Assembly: GCF_030297155.1 (NCBI RefSeq)
Contig: NZ_AP028067.1
Coordinates: 558,001 to 622,000, forward strand
Source of the DNA: Vibrio sp. FE10
Lineage (GTDB): Bacteria > Pseudomonadota > Gammaproteobacteria > Enterobacterales > Vibrionaceae
DNA length: 64,000 nucleotides
Direction of reading: 5' to 3'
Made by a program: the position numbers and the translations under genes. The notes under the pieces were generated by a model. It did not search any database, had not been told where the DNA came from, and saw only the letters and a program-made list of their open reading frames with translations. This document shows, one piece after another, positions 55,439 to 63,677 of this stretch; within the stretch, counting starts at the first letter, position 1; every line of letters starts with the position of its first letter.

Positions 55439-57769
55439 TTATTGTTGTTGGTTAAATTGCAATTGATGTTCTCTGTACCAATCACTTAGGTCTTCAAGTG
55501 GCATCGGTTTGCCAAAATAGTAGCCTTGCAGCATATCGCACTGCGCCTCTTGTAACCATTGATGCATGCGTTTGGTTTCGATGCCCTCAGCGGTGACCTT
55601 TTTTCCTTGTGCATGGCACAAACTTATCACTGGTTTTACTATGTTCTGATTGTCTGTTTCGATCAAGGTTTCTAAAAAGCCCTTATCCAATTTGATTTTT
55701 TGAGTCGGATATTGAACCAACTGGGTTATCGATGTGTAACCAGAGCCAAAGTCATCAATCGCTAAGCGGTAGCCCATCCGAGAGAGCTCGTTCAATAATG
55801 GAAACCCTTGTGAGTTTGAGTAGAAGGTCTCGGTGATTTCAAAATCAATTAAGCTCGGCGGAATACCATTGATCTTGGCGTGTTCACCAATGAAAACAGC
55901 AAGGTGAGTCGTTTCTATTCCTGCAGAAGATAGATTGATAGAGAGCTGAATTGAATGATCAAACTGAGCTTGAAGCTTATGGAACGAAGCAAAAGCATGT
56001 TGGATTACCCAGCGATCGACCAGTTCGAATAACCCGGTTTGTTCGGCAATCGGAATAAACTCATCCGGCGGTACTGAACCTAGTTGTTGCGAGTCCCAAC
56101 GTAACAGCACCTCAACACCAATGACCTGACTTCCTGTTGAATCCATGTATGGCATATAAACGAGTTTGAATTCCTCATCAAAGTTCTTATGTCTCAGAGC
56201 CTGTTCAATGCTTGCCTGTCGCTGAATGGTTTTGTCTAAGTCTGAAGAGTAATCAGCGTACTGGTTCTTACCAGCTCGTTTGGCTTGGTACATAGCCGTG
56301 TCTGCATTTGAAAGCAGTTTTTCTATTGAGTGACCGTCATTAGGATAGGTTGCAATGCCGATACTGACCGTAATCGGATAGTTGCCAGATTCAGTGATAA
56401 ACCCTTTTTGCAGAGGTGCCAATAATGTATCTGAAAACTTATGTGCGATATTCCCATGGCGAGCCGGTGCATTGATGTAAACAACGAACTCGTCACCAGA
56501 GAGTCGAGCGGGCATGCAATGGGCGTCGTAATCCGTTTGGTATAGGGCACCGATCTCGGAAATACGTTGAGCGAAAGAGACTAAGATCGAGTCGCCAATT
56601 TGATGACCATATTTATCGTTCACAAACTTAAAATTATCTAAATCTAGATAGAGTACCCACGTGTATGTTTTCGAGTTTGTTTTCGGGAGTGATTGCTCAA
56701 TAAAGGTTTGGAATTGACGTCGATTGGCGATCTTAGTCAGTTGGTCATTTTCAGCTAAAACTTTGGTCTGTTGATAGGTGTTATCCAACTCTTGGTACAT
56801 GTCATAAAAGCGATGCGATAAGCGGCCCAATTCGTCATTCGTTTTTAAGCGCTCAATGTTCTTTCTTTGTTTTTTCTCTACTTGCTGTAATTGTCGGTCT
56901 AGCCTAGAAATTGGGCTAATGACACAGCGAGAGAGCAGCATAAGCAGTAAGGCAACCGTTACTAAGGCTGATAGTGCAAACGACAGGCTCAGTTTATTCC
57001 AGATAGAGTCGAGCTTATTGTTTAAAAGAAACTGAGCAGGATCGACCGTCGCGTAAAGCTCAGGTGCCAACTTCACTGACTGTGTTAAATCATTTTCCAA
57101 AGAGATGGCGGTTGGCGTGAAAAACAAACTGGTCTGATAGTCGAACTCGATCTGCTTTCGCAATGTATTAAATTTGTCGAGAGAAACAGAAACCACCACA
57201 AAAAAAACATCACTAGGTTGATAGCTTACAGGGGGCGAAACCGTTTTTTTATCGAGTACTTCGTAGTGAACTAACATCCCTTCGCCTTGAGAGTTTTGGA
57301 CGTAATTGGTGCTCGACTCTTCTAAAGTCTTTTGATACTGACGATCAATAAACTCAAGAATTTTAGGGTCCATTTTCGCGAGTGAGTCACTAGTATTGTC
57401 TGCGTAATAACTGAGTTTTCGTTCACCATCAAGCAGTGCTAGCCCTGTAAAACTCTCATCCCCATCTTGTAAGAAATGTATGGTTTCTCGAAGGTTATTG
57501 ATCAGTTCAAGTTCACGATAAGGATTGTCATCAACTAAAAAATAACGTCGCACCAAGTCACTTTTAGTAAGAGTGTAAGAATAACTATTTAGAAAGGAGC
57601 GGGATTGGCGAAAATACCCAGCCAACTTTTCCATATTCAGTTGCAGTACGTTGTCTTCGCGTTTGATGAAGCTGCTTTTTTGCGTTGAGTAAATGATATA
57701 GCTAGAAGCTGCGGTACTAATCAGTATAACAGGGGCTATTAGAAGTAATATTTTAGTACTGAGCTTCAT
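55439..57769 (-). CDS. mbaA: Membrane GGDEF-EAL protein MbaA
   Basis: Cyclic-di-GMP enzyme that shapes biofilm matrix in V. cholerae. Two transmembrane helices (near residues 5-25 and 265-285) enclose a periplasmic sensor domain of about 240 residues, followed by HAMP, GGDEF and EAL domains. The GGDEF site reads SGDEF (ARLSGDEFVVY) and the EAL site reads EVLLRW; both are conservative variants also known for MbaA. Gene order yjjX-mbaA-pheA identifies it. In V. cholerae the periplasmic norspermidine binder gene nspS lies between mbaA and pheA; here there is none. Start ATG 57769; a GTG at 57784 is possible. Confidence 0.87.
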   Translation of the reverse strand: MKLSTKILLLIAPVILISTAASSYIIYSTQKSSFIKREDNVLQLNMEKLAGYFRQSRSFLNSYSYTLTKSDLVRRYFLVDDNPYRELELINNLRETIHFLQDGDESFTGLALLDGERKLSYYADNTSDSLAKMDPKILEFIDRQYQKTLEESSTNYVQNSQGEGMLVHYEVLDKKTVSPPVSYQPSDVFFVVVSVSLDKFNTLRKQIEFDYQTSLFFTPTAISLENDLTQSVKLAPELYATVDPAQFLLNNKLDSIWNKLSLSFALSALVTVALLLMLLSRCVISPISRLDRQLQQVEKKQRKNIERLKTNDELGRLSHRFYDMYQELDNTYQQTKVLAENDQLTKIANRRQFQTFIEQSLPKTNSKTYTWVLYLDLDNFKFVNDKYGHQIGDSILVSFAQRISEIGALYQTDYDAHCMPARLSGDEFVVYINAPARHGNIAHKFSDTLLAPLQKGFITESGNYPITVSIGIATYPNDGHSIEKLLSNADTAMYQAKRAGKNQYADYSSDLDKTIQRQASIEQALRHKNFDEEFKLVYMPYMDSTGSQVIGVEVLLRWDSQQLGSVPPDEFIPIAEQTGLFELVDRWVIQHAFASFHKLQAQFDHSIQLSINLSSAGIETTHLAVFIGEHAKINGIPPSLIDFEITETFYSNSQGFPLLNELSRMGYRLAIDDFGSGYTSITQLVQYPTQKIKLDKGFLETLIETDNQNIVKPVISLCHAQGKKVTAEGIETKRMHQWLQEAQCDMLQGYYFGKPMPLEDLSDWYREHQLQFNQQQ

Positions 57770-58087
57770 TGTTACATACAACACTATTTATAATTTTGTG
57801 CGTAAGTTTATGTTACTTACTGATAGCTCGCTATCAATTACACGTTGTTAGATGATTTCCTGTGAAGGCAATAAGGTTTTGTCTTTATTGATAAAAATAT
57901 GATTAGTGGGGTTTTATTATGTTGATAATGATTTTAGGAGAGGGGTGTGAAGAGATAGCAAACGGAATAACAATTTAGTAGCCAGCAGTACTTATTTTTG
58001 CGTATTACTGAGTTCGATTGTTATTCCGTTTGCGTTAATTTTTACTGTTTGGCCTATGATAGGCGCATTGCTTTTGGCAACCCAAAC
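57770..58087. other. Gap between pheA and mbaA, site of nspS in V. cholerae
   Basis: 318 bp without an ORF of useful length. The only marked structure is the 17-bp inverted repeat at 57958-58033. The rest is AT-rich and presumably holds the mbaA promoter. No remnant of a PotD-like protein was recognised in any frame. Confidence 0.55.
57958..58033. repeat. 17-bp perfect inverted repeat with 42-base loop
   Basis: GCAAACGGAATAACAAT at 57958-57974 is exactly complementary to 58017-58033. Inside the loop CAGTA and TACTG can extend the pairing. There is no T run, so it is not a normal terminator for pheA. It could be a mini mobile element or a structured RNA. Confidence 0.7.
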
Positions 58088-59263
58088 TTACGACAACTTA
58101 ACTTGAGTCGCTTTAATATTCTCACTTGGGTAGCAACCTAGAACTTTTAAGTGACGAGTAATGGCCGTCAGTTCCGTGATCGCTTGTTGCATGTTATCCG
58201 CATTCAAGTGTGCTTCTAAATCAACATAGAACATCTCTTCCCATGGGTTACCCATAATTGGACGAGATTCCAGTTTCGTCATATTGATGCCCAAGCGTTG
58301 CAGAATCAGTAGGGTTTCAACCAAAGAGCCCGCTTCTTGAGAGGTCGACATGATGAGTGTCGTTTTCGCTGGGATCTGAGTCGAGACTTCAACCGGTTTA
58401 CGCGCCACAACGATGAAGCGAGTGTGGTTCTCGGTTTGATTAGCAATGTTGCCTTGAATTGCTTGAAGTCCATACAGTTTGCCACTTGAAGCGTTACCAA
58501 TGGCCGCTACATCATCACTATCCAGCTCTTTCACTTTCTTCATTGCGTCAGCGGTGCTTGCACAAGACTCAAGGCTGACACCTTTAAGACGGCTCAAGAA
58601 CTCACTGCATTGCTGATGAGGTTGTGGGTGCGAATAAAGCGTCTTAATGTTTTCTAATCGAATGTCACTTTTAGCAACTAAGCAGTGTTCAATAGGCTGA
58701 GACAGCTCACCCACGATGTAGAGCGTTGTGTGTTGCAGGAGATCGTAAACTTCGTTGATTGAACCTGAACTGGTGTTCTCAATCGGCAGCACACCATAAT
58801 CGGCATGACCAGATTCCACTGTCGATGCGACTTCTTTGAAGTGATTGCAGTTAAGCTCTATCAATTCCATATTCTTGCGACTGAAATATTCACGGCTAGC
58901 AAGATGAGAATATGAACCTTTAGAACCTAAGAACGCAACGCGAGCCAGTGGCTTACGGCTTTGTGGGTTCGCAAGGTTTTGCAGGTATGACTGTTGCAGC
59001 AGAACCGAATCTTCAATGATGGTATGAAACAACTTAGTAATGTACTGCGCATCAAGCTCGTATTTATCTTTACCGTTGTTAATCAGCTTAACCAGAAGCT
59101 GCTGCTCACGAACGGCATCGCGTACAGGCTTTGATGTCTCTACTTTACTTTTCGCAACTTCGATACTGAGTTTGCGGCGTTCTGAAAGTAAACTCAGCAG
59201 TTCGTCATCTAAATCATTGAGACGAAGGCGGATATCATCCAGTGAAATTGAGCGGTCAGTCAT
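58088..59263 (-). CDS. pheA: Bifunctional chorismate mutase/prephenate dehydratase PheA
   Basis: Makes phenylpyruvate for phenylalanine. Domains in order: AroQ chorismate mutase (about 1-90, LNDLDDELLSLLSERRKLS), prephenate dehydratase (about 105-285, FLGSKGSYSHLA and ENTSSGSINEVYDLL with the catalytic Thr), and an ACT domain (about 300-375, LESRPIMGNPWEEMFY) that binds phenylalanine for feedback inhibition. Length 391, like E. coli. A phenylalanine-rich leader peptide and an attenuator precede it on the minus strand. Confidence 0.95.
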   Translation of the reverse strand: MTDRSISLDDIRLRLNDLDDELLSLLSERRKLSIEVAKSKVETSKPVRDAVREQQLLVKLINNGKDKYELDAQYITKLFHTIIEDSVLLQQSYLQNLANPQSRKPLARVAFLGSKGSYSHLASREYFSRKNMELIELNCNHFKEVASTVESGHADYGVLPIENTSSGSINEVYDLLQHTTLYIVGELSQPIEHCLVAKSDIRLENIKTLYSHPQPHQQCSEFLSRLKGVSLESCASTADAMKKVKELDSDDVAAIGNASSGKLYGLQAIQGNIANQTENHTRFIVVARKPVEVSTQIPAKTTLIMSTSQEAGSLVETLLILQRLGINMTKLESRPIMGNPWEEMFYVDLEAHLNADNMQQAITELTAITRHLKVLGCYPSENIKATQVKLS

Positions 59264-59277
59264 AAATGTGTCCTTAT

Positions 59278-59305
59278 AAAAAAGCCTCCCTAGTGTGGGA
59301 GGCTT
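59278..59305 (-). terminator. pheA attenuator (terminator hairpin)
   Basis: On the minus strand AAGCCTCCC, loop ACACTA, GGGAGGCTT and a T run form a terminator 15 bp before the pheA start. Its 5' arm can instead pair with GGAGGCT at 59342-59348, directly after the leader-peptide stop; that alternative is the antiterminator. Confidence 0.88.
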
Positions 59306-59351
59306 CTTGTTCGTTTTTGACTTGTTTTTCTAAAACGACTCAGCCTCCGAT

Positions 59352-59399
59352 TTACGGAAGAAAAAAGAAGTCAAAAATAAACAAAGATTGAGTGTGCAT
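59352..59399 (-). CDS. pheL: pheA leader peptide PheL
   Basis: A 15-residue ORF, MHTQSLFIFDFFFLP, with five phenylalanine codons. The last codons (CTTCCG, 59355-59360) can pair with CGGAGG just downstream, which also forms the antiterminator. Ribosome stalling at Phe codons when charged tRNA is scarce would free the antiterminator and let transcription reach pheA; smooth translation would let the attenuator form. Function and position equal E. coli pheL. The Shine-Dalgarno is weak, and the ORF was too short for automatic calling. Confidence 0.88.
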   Translation of the reverse strand: MHTQSLFIFDFFFLP

Positions 59400-59460
59400 A
59401 AAAAGTGATTGTTTTATGAATGTTTAAACACAATAAGCAAGCGAGCAACGAGCGTCAAGA

Positions 59461-59492
59461 AAAAAAATAGCGCCCTGAGGCGCTATTTTTTA
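59461..59492. terminator. Terminator after raiA
   Basis: AAAAAATAGCGCC, loop CTGA, GGCGCTATTTTTT, flanked by A and T runs. Confidence 0.92.
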
Positions 59493-59507
59493 ATCTGTTC
59501 TTTTTCC

Positions 59508-59843
59508 TTATTCTACTTCAGCTTCTAGCTCTTCGATTTCAGGCTTTTCAGCGCGGCGCGCTTCAGGTTTATGGCGTAGCTTGTTGAGTTGACGCTCTAG
59601 TTTTTGTTCTACTTCGTTGATAGCTACGTAGAGGTCGTCATGGATTGATGAAGCAACAAGTTGTCCTTTTGGCACCGTTAGAACGGCTTCGAATTTTTTC
59701 TTCTTGTTTGGTTCTTCGCTAAAGCTCGCTTGGCAGCCAATGATGTCTACTTGCCATTTATCCAGCTTTTTAAATTTGCTTTCTATGTGATCACGGATTG
59801 CAGAGGTAATGTCGATATTTTTACCAGTGATGTTCATTTTCAT
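59508..59843 (-). CDS. raiA: Ribosome hibernation/stress factor RaiA (YfiA)
   Basis: Binds the 30S decoding centre in stationary phase or cold and inactivates 70S ribosomes. The 111-residue protein has the beta-alpha-beta-beta-beta-alpha fold with MNITGKNIDIT at the start and INEVEQKLERQLNKLRHK near the C-terminus. The acidic tail EEIEELEAEVE-like end is typical of YfiA rather than the short Hpf. GAGGAAA precedes the ATG. raiA-pheL-pheA is the E. coli order. Confidence 0.92.
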   Translation of the reverse strand: MKMNITGKNIDITSAIRDHIESKFKKLDKWQVDIIGCQASFSEEPNKKKKFEAVLTVPKGQLVASSIHDDLYVAINEVEQKLERQLNKLRHKPEARRAEKPEIEELEAEVE

Positions 59844-60120
59844 AGAAGTTTTCCTCTGTTGTATCCCTCATGGGTTAACTTCAGATTACGACTTTTAGGA
59901 ATAAAGAATGTGATCTGGATCTTGTTTTGGTTGGGTGGGATAAGCATTAAAATCAAATGTGATCTCACGCAAGTCTTGGTATCTTTTTGTCGAAAAATGC
60001 TTGTTATCCCTATGAAAAACGATAAGTTGGAGGCAAGGCTTCGCTAAAAATTAAACCAGTTTTTAGGGGCGTTCTACAGCTTTTTGAAAGTGTCTGATGA
60101 AAATTTACGCAATATACTTT

Positions 60121-60136
60121 CGTGATTTAAGTCACA
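60121..60136. promoter_or_regulatory. CRP-like site upstream of raiA
   Basis: CGTGA-N6-TCACA, one mismatch from TGTGA-N6-TCACA. It lies about 280 bp before raiA, far for a classical activator site, so its target is uncertain. Confidence 0.4.
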
Positions 60137-60162
60137 CCAAAGAACGATCCGAATTTGATAAG

Positions 60163-60200
60163 CAAAAGCCGCATAAGTTTCCTTATGCGGCTTTTGTGTT
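60163..60200. terminator. Terminator after the MltF-like gene
   Basis: CAAAAGCCGCATAAG and its complement with a short loop; A/T-rich flanks allow function in the minus direction, downstream of the transglycosylase gene. Confidence 0.88.
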
Positions 60201-60252
60201 TTTAGTCCAGCCTTAGGCGTTCACTGCTTAAGCTCATAATGATAAACAGCAG

Positions 60253-61677
60253 CTAATCGTTGGTTTGCAGTAGCCTTGCTGTTCCGTTCTCTCGAGTGGC
60301 ATTAATCGCCGCCAATTGTTTATAAATAACAAAGTAGCGATTGATGTTGGCGACATACGTGACGGGTTCTTTGCTGACATATTTTCGCGTAACGATTTCG
60401 ACGTTTTTAAACCAGATGTTAGGGTTGTAGCCTTTCTTCTTCGCGAGGGATCTCATTTTTCTTATTTTAGCTGGGCCTGCGTTATAAGACGCCAACGTAA
60501 AATAGATCTGGTTGTCAGCCGTTATGGCAGGGTCATTAAAATATCGGTCTTTGATAAAACGCATATATTTCACACCGGCATGGATGTTGTTATCCACTTT
60601 GTGAATATTTTTGATATTAACGTTTTTGTCTTTGGCCGTACTTGGTAAAACCTGCATGACGCCAATCGCCCCACGATGAGAGACTTGACTCTGATCGAGC
60701 CCTGACTCTTGGAACCCTTGAGCAGACATCATCAAAGGATCAAATTCGTACTTGCTGGAGTATTTCTCAAATACGTCAGCGAGCTTGGCAACCCTGTCGA
60801 CTTTGTTTGGATTGAGAGCTCGACCTAACCAACGTGTATTATCGATATATTTTTGGTAGATCACGTTGCCCAGTAAAGTACCTGATCGGGCTTTCTTGAC
60901 GTACTTGTTGATTTCTTTCTTGAGAAGAGGGCTATCCTTTCTCAGTGCCCAAGCTATTTGACTGTTTTCACGCAGCGGCAACTCAGTATGCACCTGTATA
61001 TTTTCCATCACATCAGTCCATAACTTCGCTTTGTGGCTATCTAGAATCGTTCCTTGGATATAACCTTGGTTAACGAGCTCTATCAGCTCATAGTCTTGCA
61101 GCGACTCTTCGATAAAATGAACATGCAGTGGTGGCAGGCCCATTTTATTGAGCTCTTTATTCACTTTTTGCACACTCTCGAAGTAACTAGAACTCGCACG
61201 GATCCACACTTCTTTGCCGCTCAATTGCTTGATTTCGGTAATAGGGTCTGAGTTTTTTCCGGTAATAATGAGTTCTTGTCCGTCTTTGATCATTGGATCT
61301 GAAAAGTCGATCACGCTTAATCGCTTATCGGTAATCGTGAGATTTGCTACCGCGACATCACCGTATCCAGATTCTAGTGAAGGAAGGAGATCATCTCGCT
61401 GAACCGGAATGATTTGCACATTAAGATAGGGGTGTTTCTTGCGAAGGCTTTTCTCAAAGTGATAGAGCATTTCTGCCACAATACCTTTTGGCTTGCCATC
61501 TTCTATGTAGTAAAAACCGAGATCAGCCGATACCAATACTCTCACTGTTCCTTTTGTTTTGAGTACGTCTAAGTCGCCCATGTAAGGCTGATTGCTCAAT
61601 GGGGATAGTTCTAACGCGTTGGAAAGTGGGCTAAATAACCCGATCCAGATAAATAATAACATCCTGCTCACATCCAC
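60253..61677 (-). CDS. MltF-like lytic transglycosylase with solute-binding domain
   Basis: A 474-residue secreted or periplasmic protein: hydrophobic leader (residues about 5-21), an SBP_bac_3 domain (about 40-270, with KGTVRVLVSADLGFYYIEDG and VAVANLTITDKR), and a C-terminal SLT domain with the catalytic Glu in GFQESGLDQSQ, GAIGVMQVLPSTA and ASYNAGPAKIRKM. E. coli MltF has the same two-domain plan, the first domain controlling the second in response to muropeptides. ATG 61677 has GGAG upstream; an ATG five codons later is possible. Stands alone between terminators. Confidence 0.86.
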   Translation of the reverse strand: MDVSRMLLFIWIGLFSPLSNALELSPLSNQPYMGDLDVLKTKGTVRVLVSADLGFYYIEDGKPKGIVAEMLYHFEKSLRKKHPYLNVQIIPVQRDDLLPSLESGYGDVAVANLTITDKRLSVIDFSDPMIKDGQELIITGKNSDPITEIKQLSGKEVWIRASSSYFESVQKVNKELNKMGLPPLHVHFIEESLQDYELIELVNQGYIQGTILDSHKAKLWTDVMENIQVHTELPLRENSQIAWALRKDSPLLKKEINKYVKKARSGTLLGNVIYQKYIDNTRWLGRALNPNKVDRVAKLADVFEKYSSKYEFDPLMMSAQGFQESGLDQSQVSHRGAIGVMQVLPSTAKDKNVNIKNIHKVDNNIHAGVKYMRFIKDRYFNDPAITADNQIYFTLASYNAGPAKIRKMRSLAKKKGYNPNIWFKNVEIVTRKYVSKEPVTYVANINRYFVIYKQLAAINATRENGTARLLQTND

Positions 61678-61764
61678 ACTCCATGTTGATGTTTTGTTAA
61701 AAGTTATCTATTGAAGATACTGCTTATGCTGCCATTCATCAAGTTTACCAGACGAAGTTCAAAA

Positions 61765-61794
61765 AAAATCGCGCTAACAAATTAGCGCGATTTT
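61765..61794 (-). terminator. Intrinsic terminator after bamD
   Basis: AAAATCGCGCTAA with its complement around CAAA; on the minus strand it is followed by a run of eight T, so it ends the bamD transcript. Confidence 0.92.
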
Positions 61795-61834
61795 GAAGTG
61801 ATTGTTTTAGTAAACAACGAGTGTGATTCGTTGG

Positions 61835-62563
61835 CTAAGGCAGTGGGTTAAGCTCAATCAAGGCTTCTGTTCTTTTCACTGCGTCTTCTAATCCAAGCTG
61901 CTCGTAGGCTTCTAACTGTATTTTCAGAGATTTACGCGCTGCAATCGTGTCAGGGTAAGTCTTTTGTAATTCCTGTGAACGATTCACAGCTGCAATCCAC
62001 GCTTCACGGCGTAGGTAGAAATCAGCCGTTGCTAAGTCATACTCCGCTAGGCGGTTTTTCAGTGCGAACATGCGTTTTTGTGCATCTTCTGCGTATGGGC
62101 TTGCAGGGAAACGTTCTAACAGTCGTTTGAAATCAGCAAACGCTAGCTTCACTGGTTCTGGATCTCGGTCGCTACGGTCGATATTAAAAATATCGTGCAT
62201 GAAGTTTCGATCTTGAGCCATGTGTGTCAGGCCACGCATGTAAAGAACCCAATCCTGTTTTTCATGAGTTGGGTTTAAGCGTAGGAATCGTGAAATGGTG
62301 GCAAGGCCTAACGCCAAGTCATCATTTTTGTAGTACGCGTAAATCAGATCCAGTTGTACTTGTTCAGAATAGGCGCCGAATGGGTAACGAGAGTCTAAGG
62401 CTTCTAGCTTTTCGATTGCCGAAAGCCAGCTACCACTCTGCAGTGATTCTTGGGCGTCAGAGTAAAGAACCGATGGCGGTACATCCGGTACTATTTCTTC
62501 ACTACTTGAACAACCAACTAAGAGTGATACGGCTAATAGACCCGATAAAGTAAGGTGTTTCAT
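61835..62563 (-). CDS. bamD: Outer membrane assembly lipoprotein BamD
   Basis: Essential lipoprotein of the BAM complex that inserts beta-barrel proteins into the outer membrane. The 242-residue product has a lipobox SLLVGC (Cys18) and TPR helices: ESLQSGSWLSAIEKLEALDSR-like first repeat, FGAYSEQVQLDLIYAYYK, RFLRLNPTHEKQDWVLYMRG and FPASPYAEDAQKRMF. Length and motifs match E. coli BamD. Divergent from rluD, an arrangement also found in E. coli. Confidence 0.95.
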   Translation of the reverse strand: MKHLTLSGLLAVSLLVGCSSSEEIVPDVPPSVLYSDAQESLQSGSWLSAIEKLEALDSRYPFGAYSEQVQLDLIYAYYKNDDLALGLATISRFLRLNPTHEKQDWVLYMRGLTHMAQDRNFMHDIFNIDRSDRDPEPVKLAFADFKRLLERFPASPYAEDAQKRMFALKNRLAEYDLATADFYLRREAWIAAVNRSQELQKTYPDTIAARKSLKIQLEAYEQLGLEDAVKRTEALIELNPLP

Positions 62564-62700
62564 GTCAGGCGTCGATTCCTTGAATTAAATATTTCGTAAG
62601 CTTCCGTTACTTTCTAACCAGTAACAGATACAATGATGCAATTATTCTATTTTATCCATACTAATGGGTATTAGTCTCACGGTTTTTAAAAAAGTTCGAT

Positions 62701-63675
62701 ATGGCTCAGCAGATAACATTAACAGACACAGTAAAAAGCAGCCAGTTAGGTCAACGTTTAGACCAAGCTGTCGCTGAACTATTTACCGATTTTTCTCGCT
62801 CTCGTATTAAAGAGTGGCTTCTTGACGGCAAAATCCAAGTGGATGGCGAAGTTATCACTAAACCGCGCACCATAGTTTTGGGCGGTGAAGCGATCATCTT
62901 ACAAGCGGAGCTTGCGGATGAAGAGCGCTGGGAAGCACAAGATATTCCGTTAGACATTGTCTATGAAGATGATGATTTATTGGTTATCAATAAACCTCGC
63001 GATCTGGTTGTACACCCAGGCGCAGGTACGCCGGATGGAACCATACTAAACGCATTGCTTTTCCATTACCCTCAGATTGCTGAAGTACCTCGTGCGGGTA
63101 TTGTGCACCGTCTTGATAAAGACACAACAGGTCTTATGGTTGTGGCTAAAACGGTTCCAGCTCAAACTCGTCTTGTGCGTGCTCTTGCTAAACGTCGTAT
63201 TACTCGTGAATATGAAGCAATTGCAATTGGCAAAATGACTGCGGGTGGTGTTGTTGAGAAAGGCATTAGCCGTCATGCAACGAAGCGTACGTTAATGGAC
63301 GTTAATGAATTGGGTAAGCCTGCGGTAACTCACTACCGTGTTGCGGAGCACTTCCGCGAACATACTCGTATTCGTCTGCGTCTAGAAACGGGTCGTACTC
63401 ACCAAATCCGTGTTCACATGTCATACCTTCAGCACCCGCTGTTAGGTGATATTGCGTACGGTGGTCGTGCACGTATTCCTAAAGGTGCATCTGAAGAGCT
63501 GACGACAATGATTCGTTCTTTTGATCGTCAAGCGCTACACGCGGTTATGCTGAAATTTGTTCACCCGATTACTGGTGAAGAAGTTGAGTTCCACGCACCT
63601 GTGCCAAATGACATGGTTGTGATGGCTGAAGCGTTGCGTGTTGATGCTCGCGAAAACATTGAAGACGACATTTAA
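62701..63675 (+). CDS. rluD: 23S rRNA pseudouridine synthase RluD
   Basis: Forms pseudouridines 1911, 1915 and 1917 in helix 69 of 23S rRNA. The 324-residue protein has an N-terminal S4 RNA-binding domain (about 15-75, RLDQAVAELFTDFSRSRIKEW) and the RluA-type catalytic domain with the Asp in GIVHRLDKDTTGLMVVAK, then RTHQIRVHMSYL. pgeF starts two bases after the stop, as in E. coli rluD-yfiH. Confidence 0.95.
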   Translation: MAQQITLTDTVKSSQLGQRLDQAVAELFTDFSRSRIKEWLLDGKIQVDGEVITKPRTIVLGGEAIILQAELADEERWEAQDIPLDIVYEDDDLLVINKPRDLVVHPGAGTPDGTILNALLFHYPQIAEVPRAGIVHRLDKDTTGLMVVAKTVPAQTRLVRALAKRRITREYEAIAIGKMTAGGVVEKGISRHATKRTLMDVNELGKPAVTHYRVAEHFREHTRIRLRLETGRTHQIRVHMSYLQHPLLGDIAYGGRARIPKGASEELTTMIRSFDRQALHAVMLKFVHPITGEEVEFHAPVPNDMVVMAEALRVDARENIEDDI

Positions 63676-63677
63676 TC

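Larger units (their letters stand above)
59844..60252. other. Gap upstream of raiA
   Basis: 409 bp between raiA and the convergent-facing end of the MltF-like gene. It holds the raiA promoter, a CRP-like site at 60121-60136 and a bidirectional terminator at 60163-60200. An ORF in this stretch lacks a ribosome binding site and family resemblance, and I do not call it. Confidence 0.5.

Noticed and set aside
59730..60047. 105-codon plus-strand ORF upstream and antisense of raiA
   Set aside because: It starts inside raiA on the other strand, has no ribosome binding site and overlaps the raiA promoter region.
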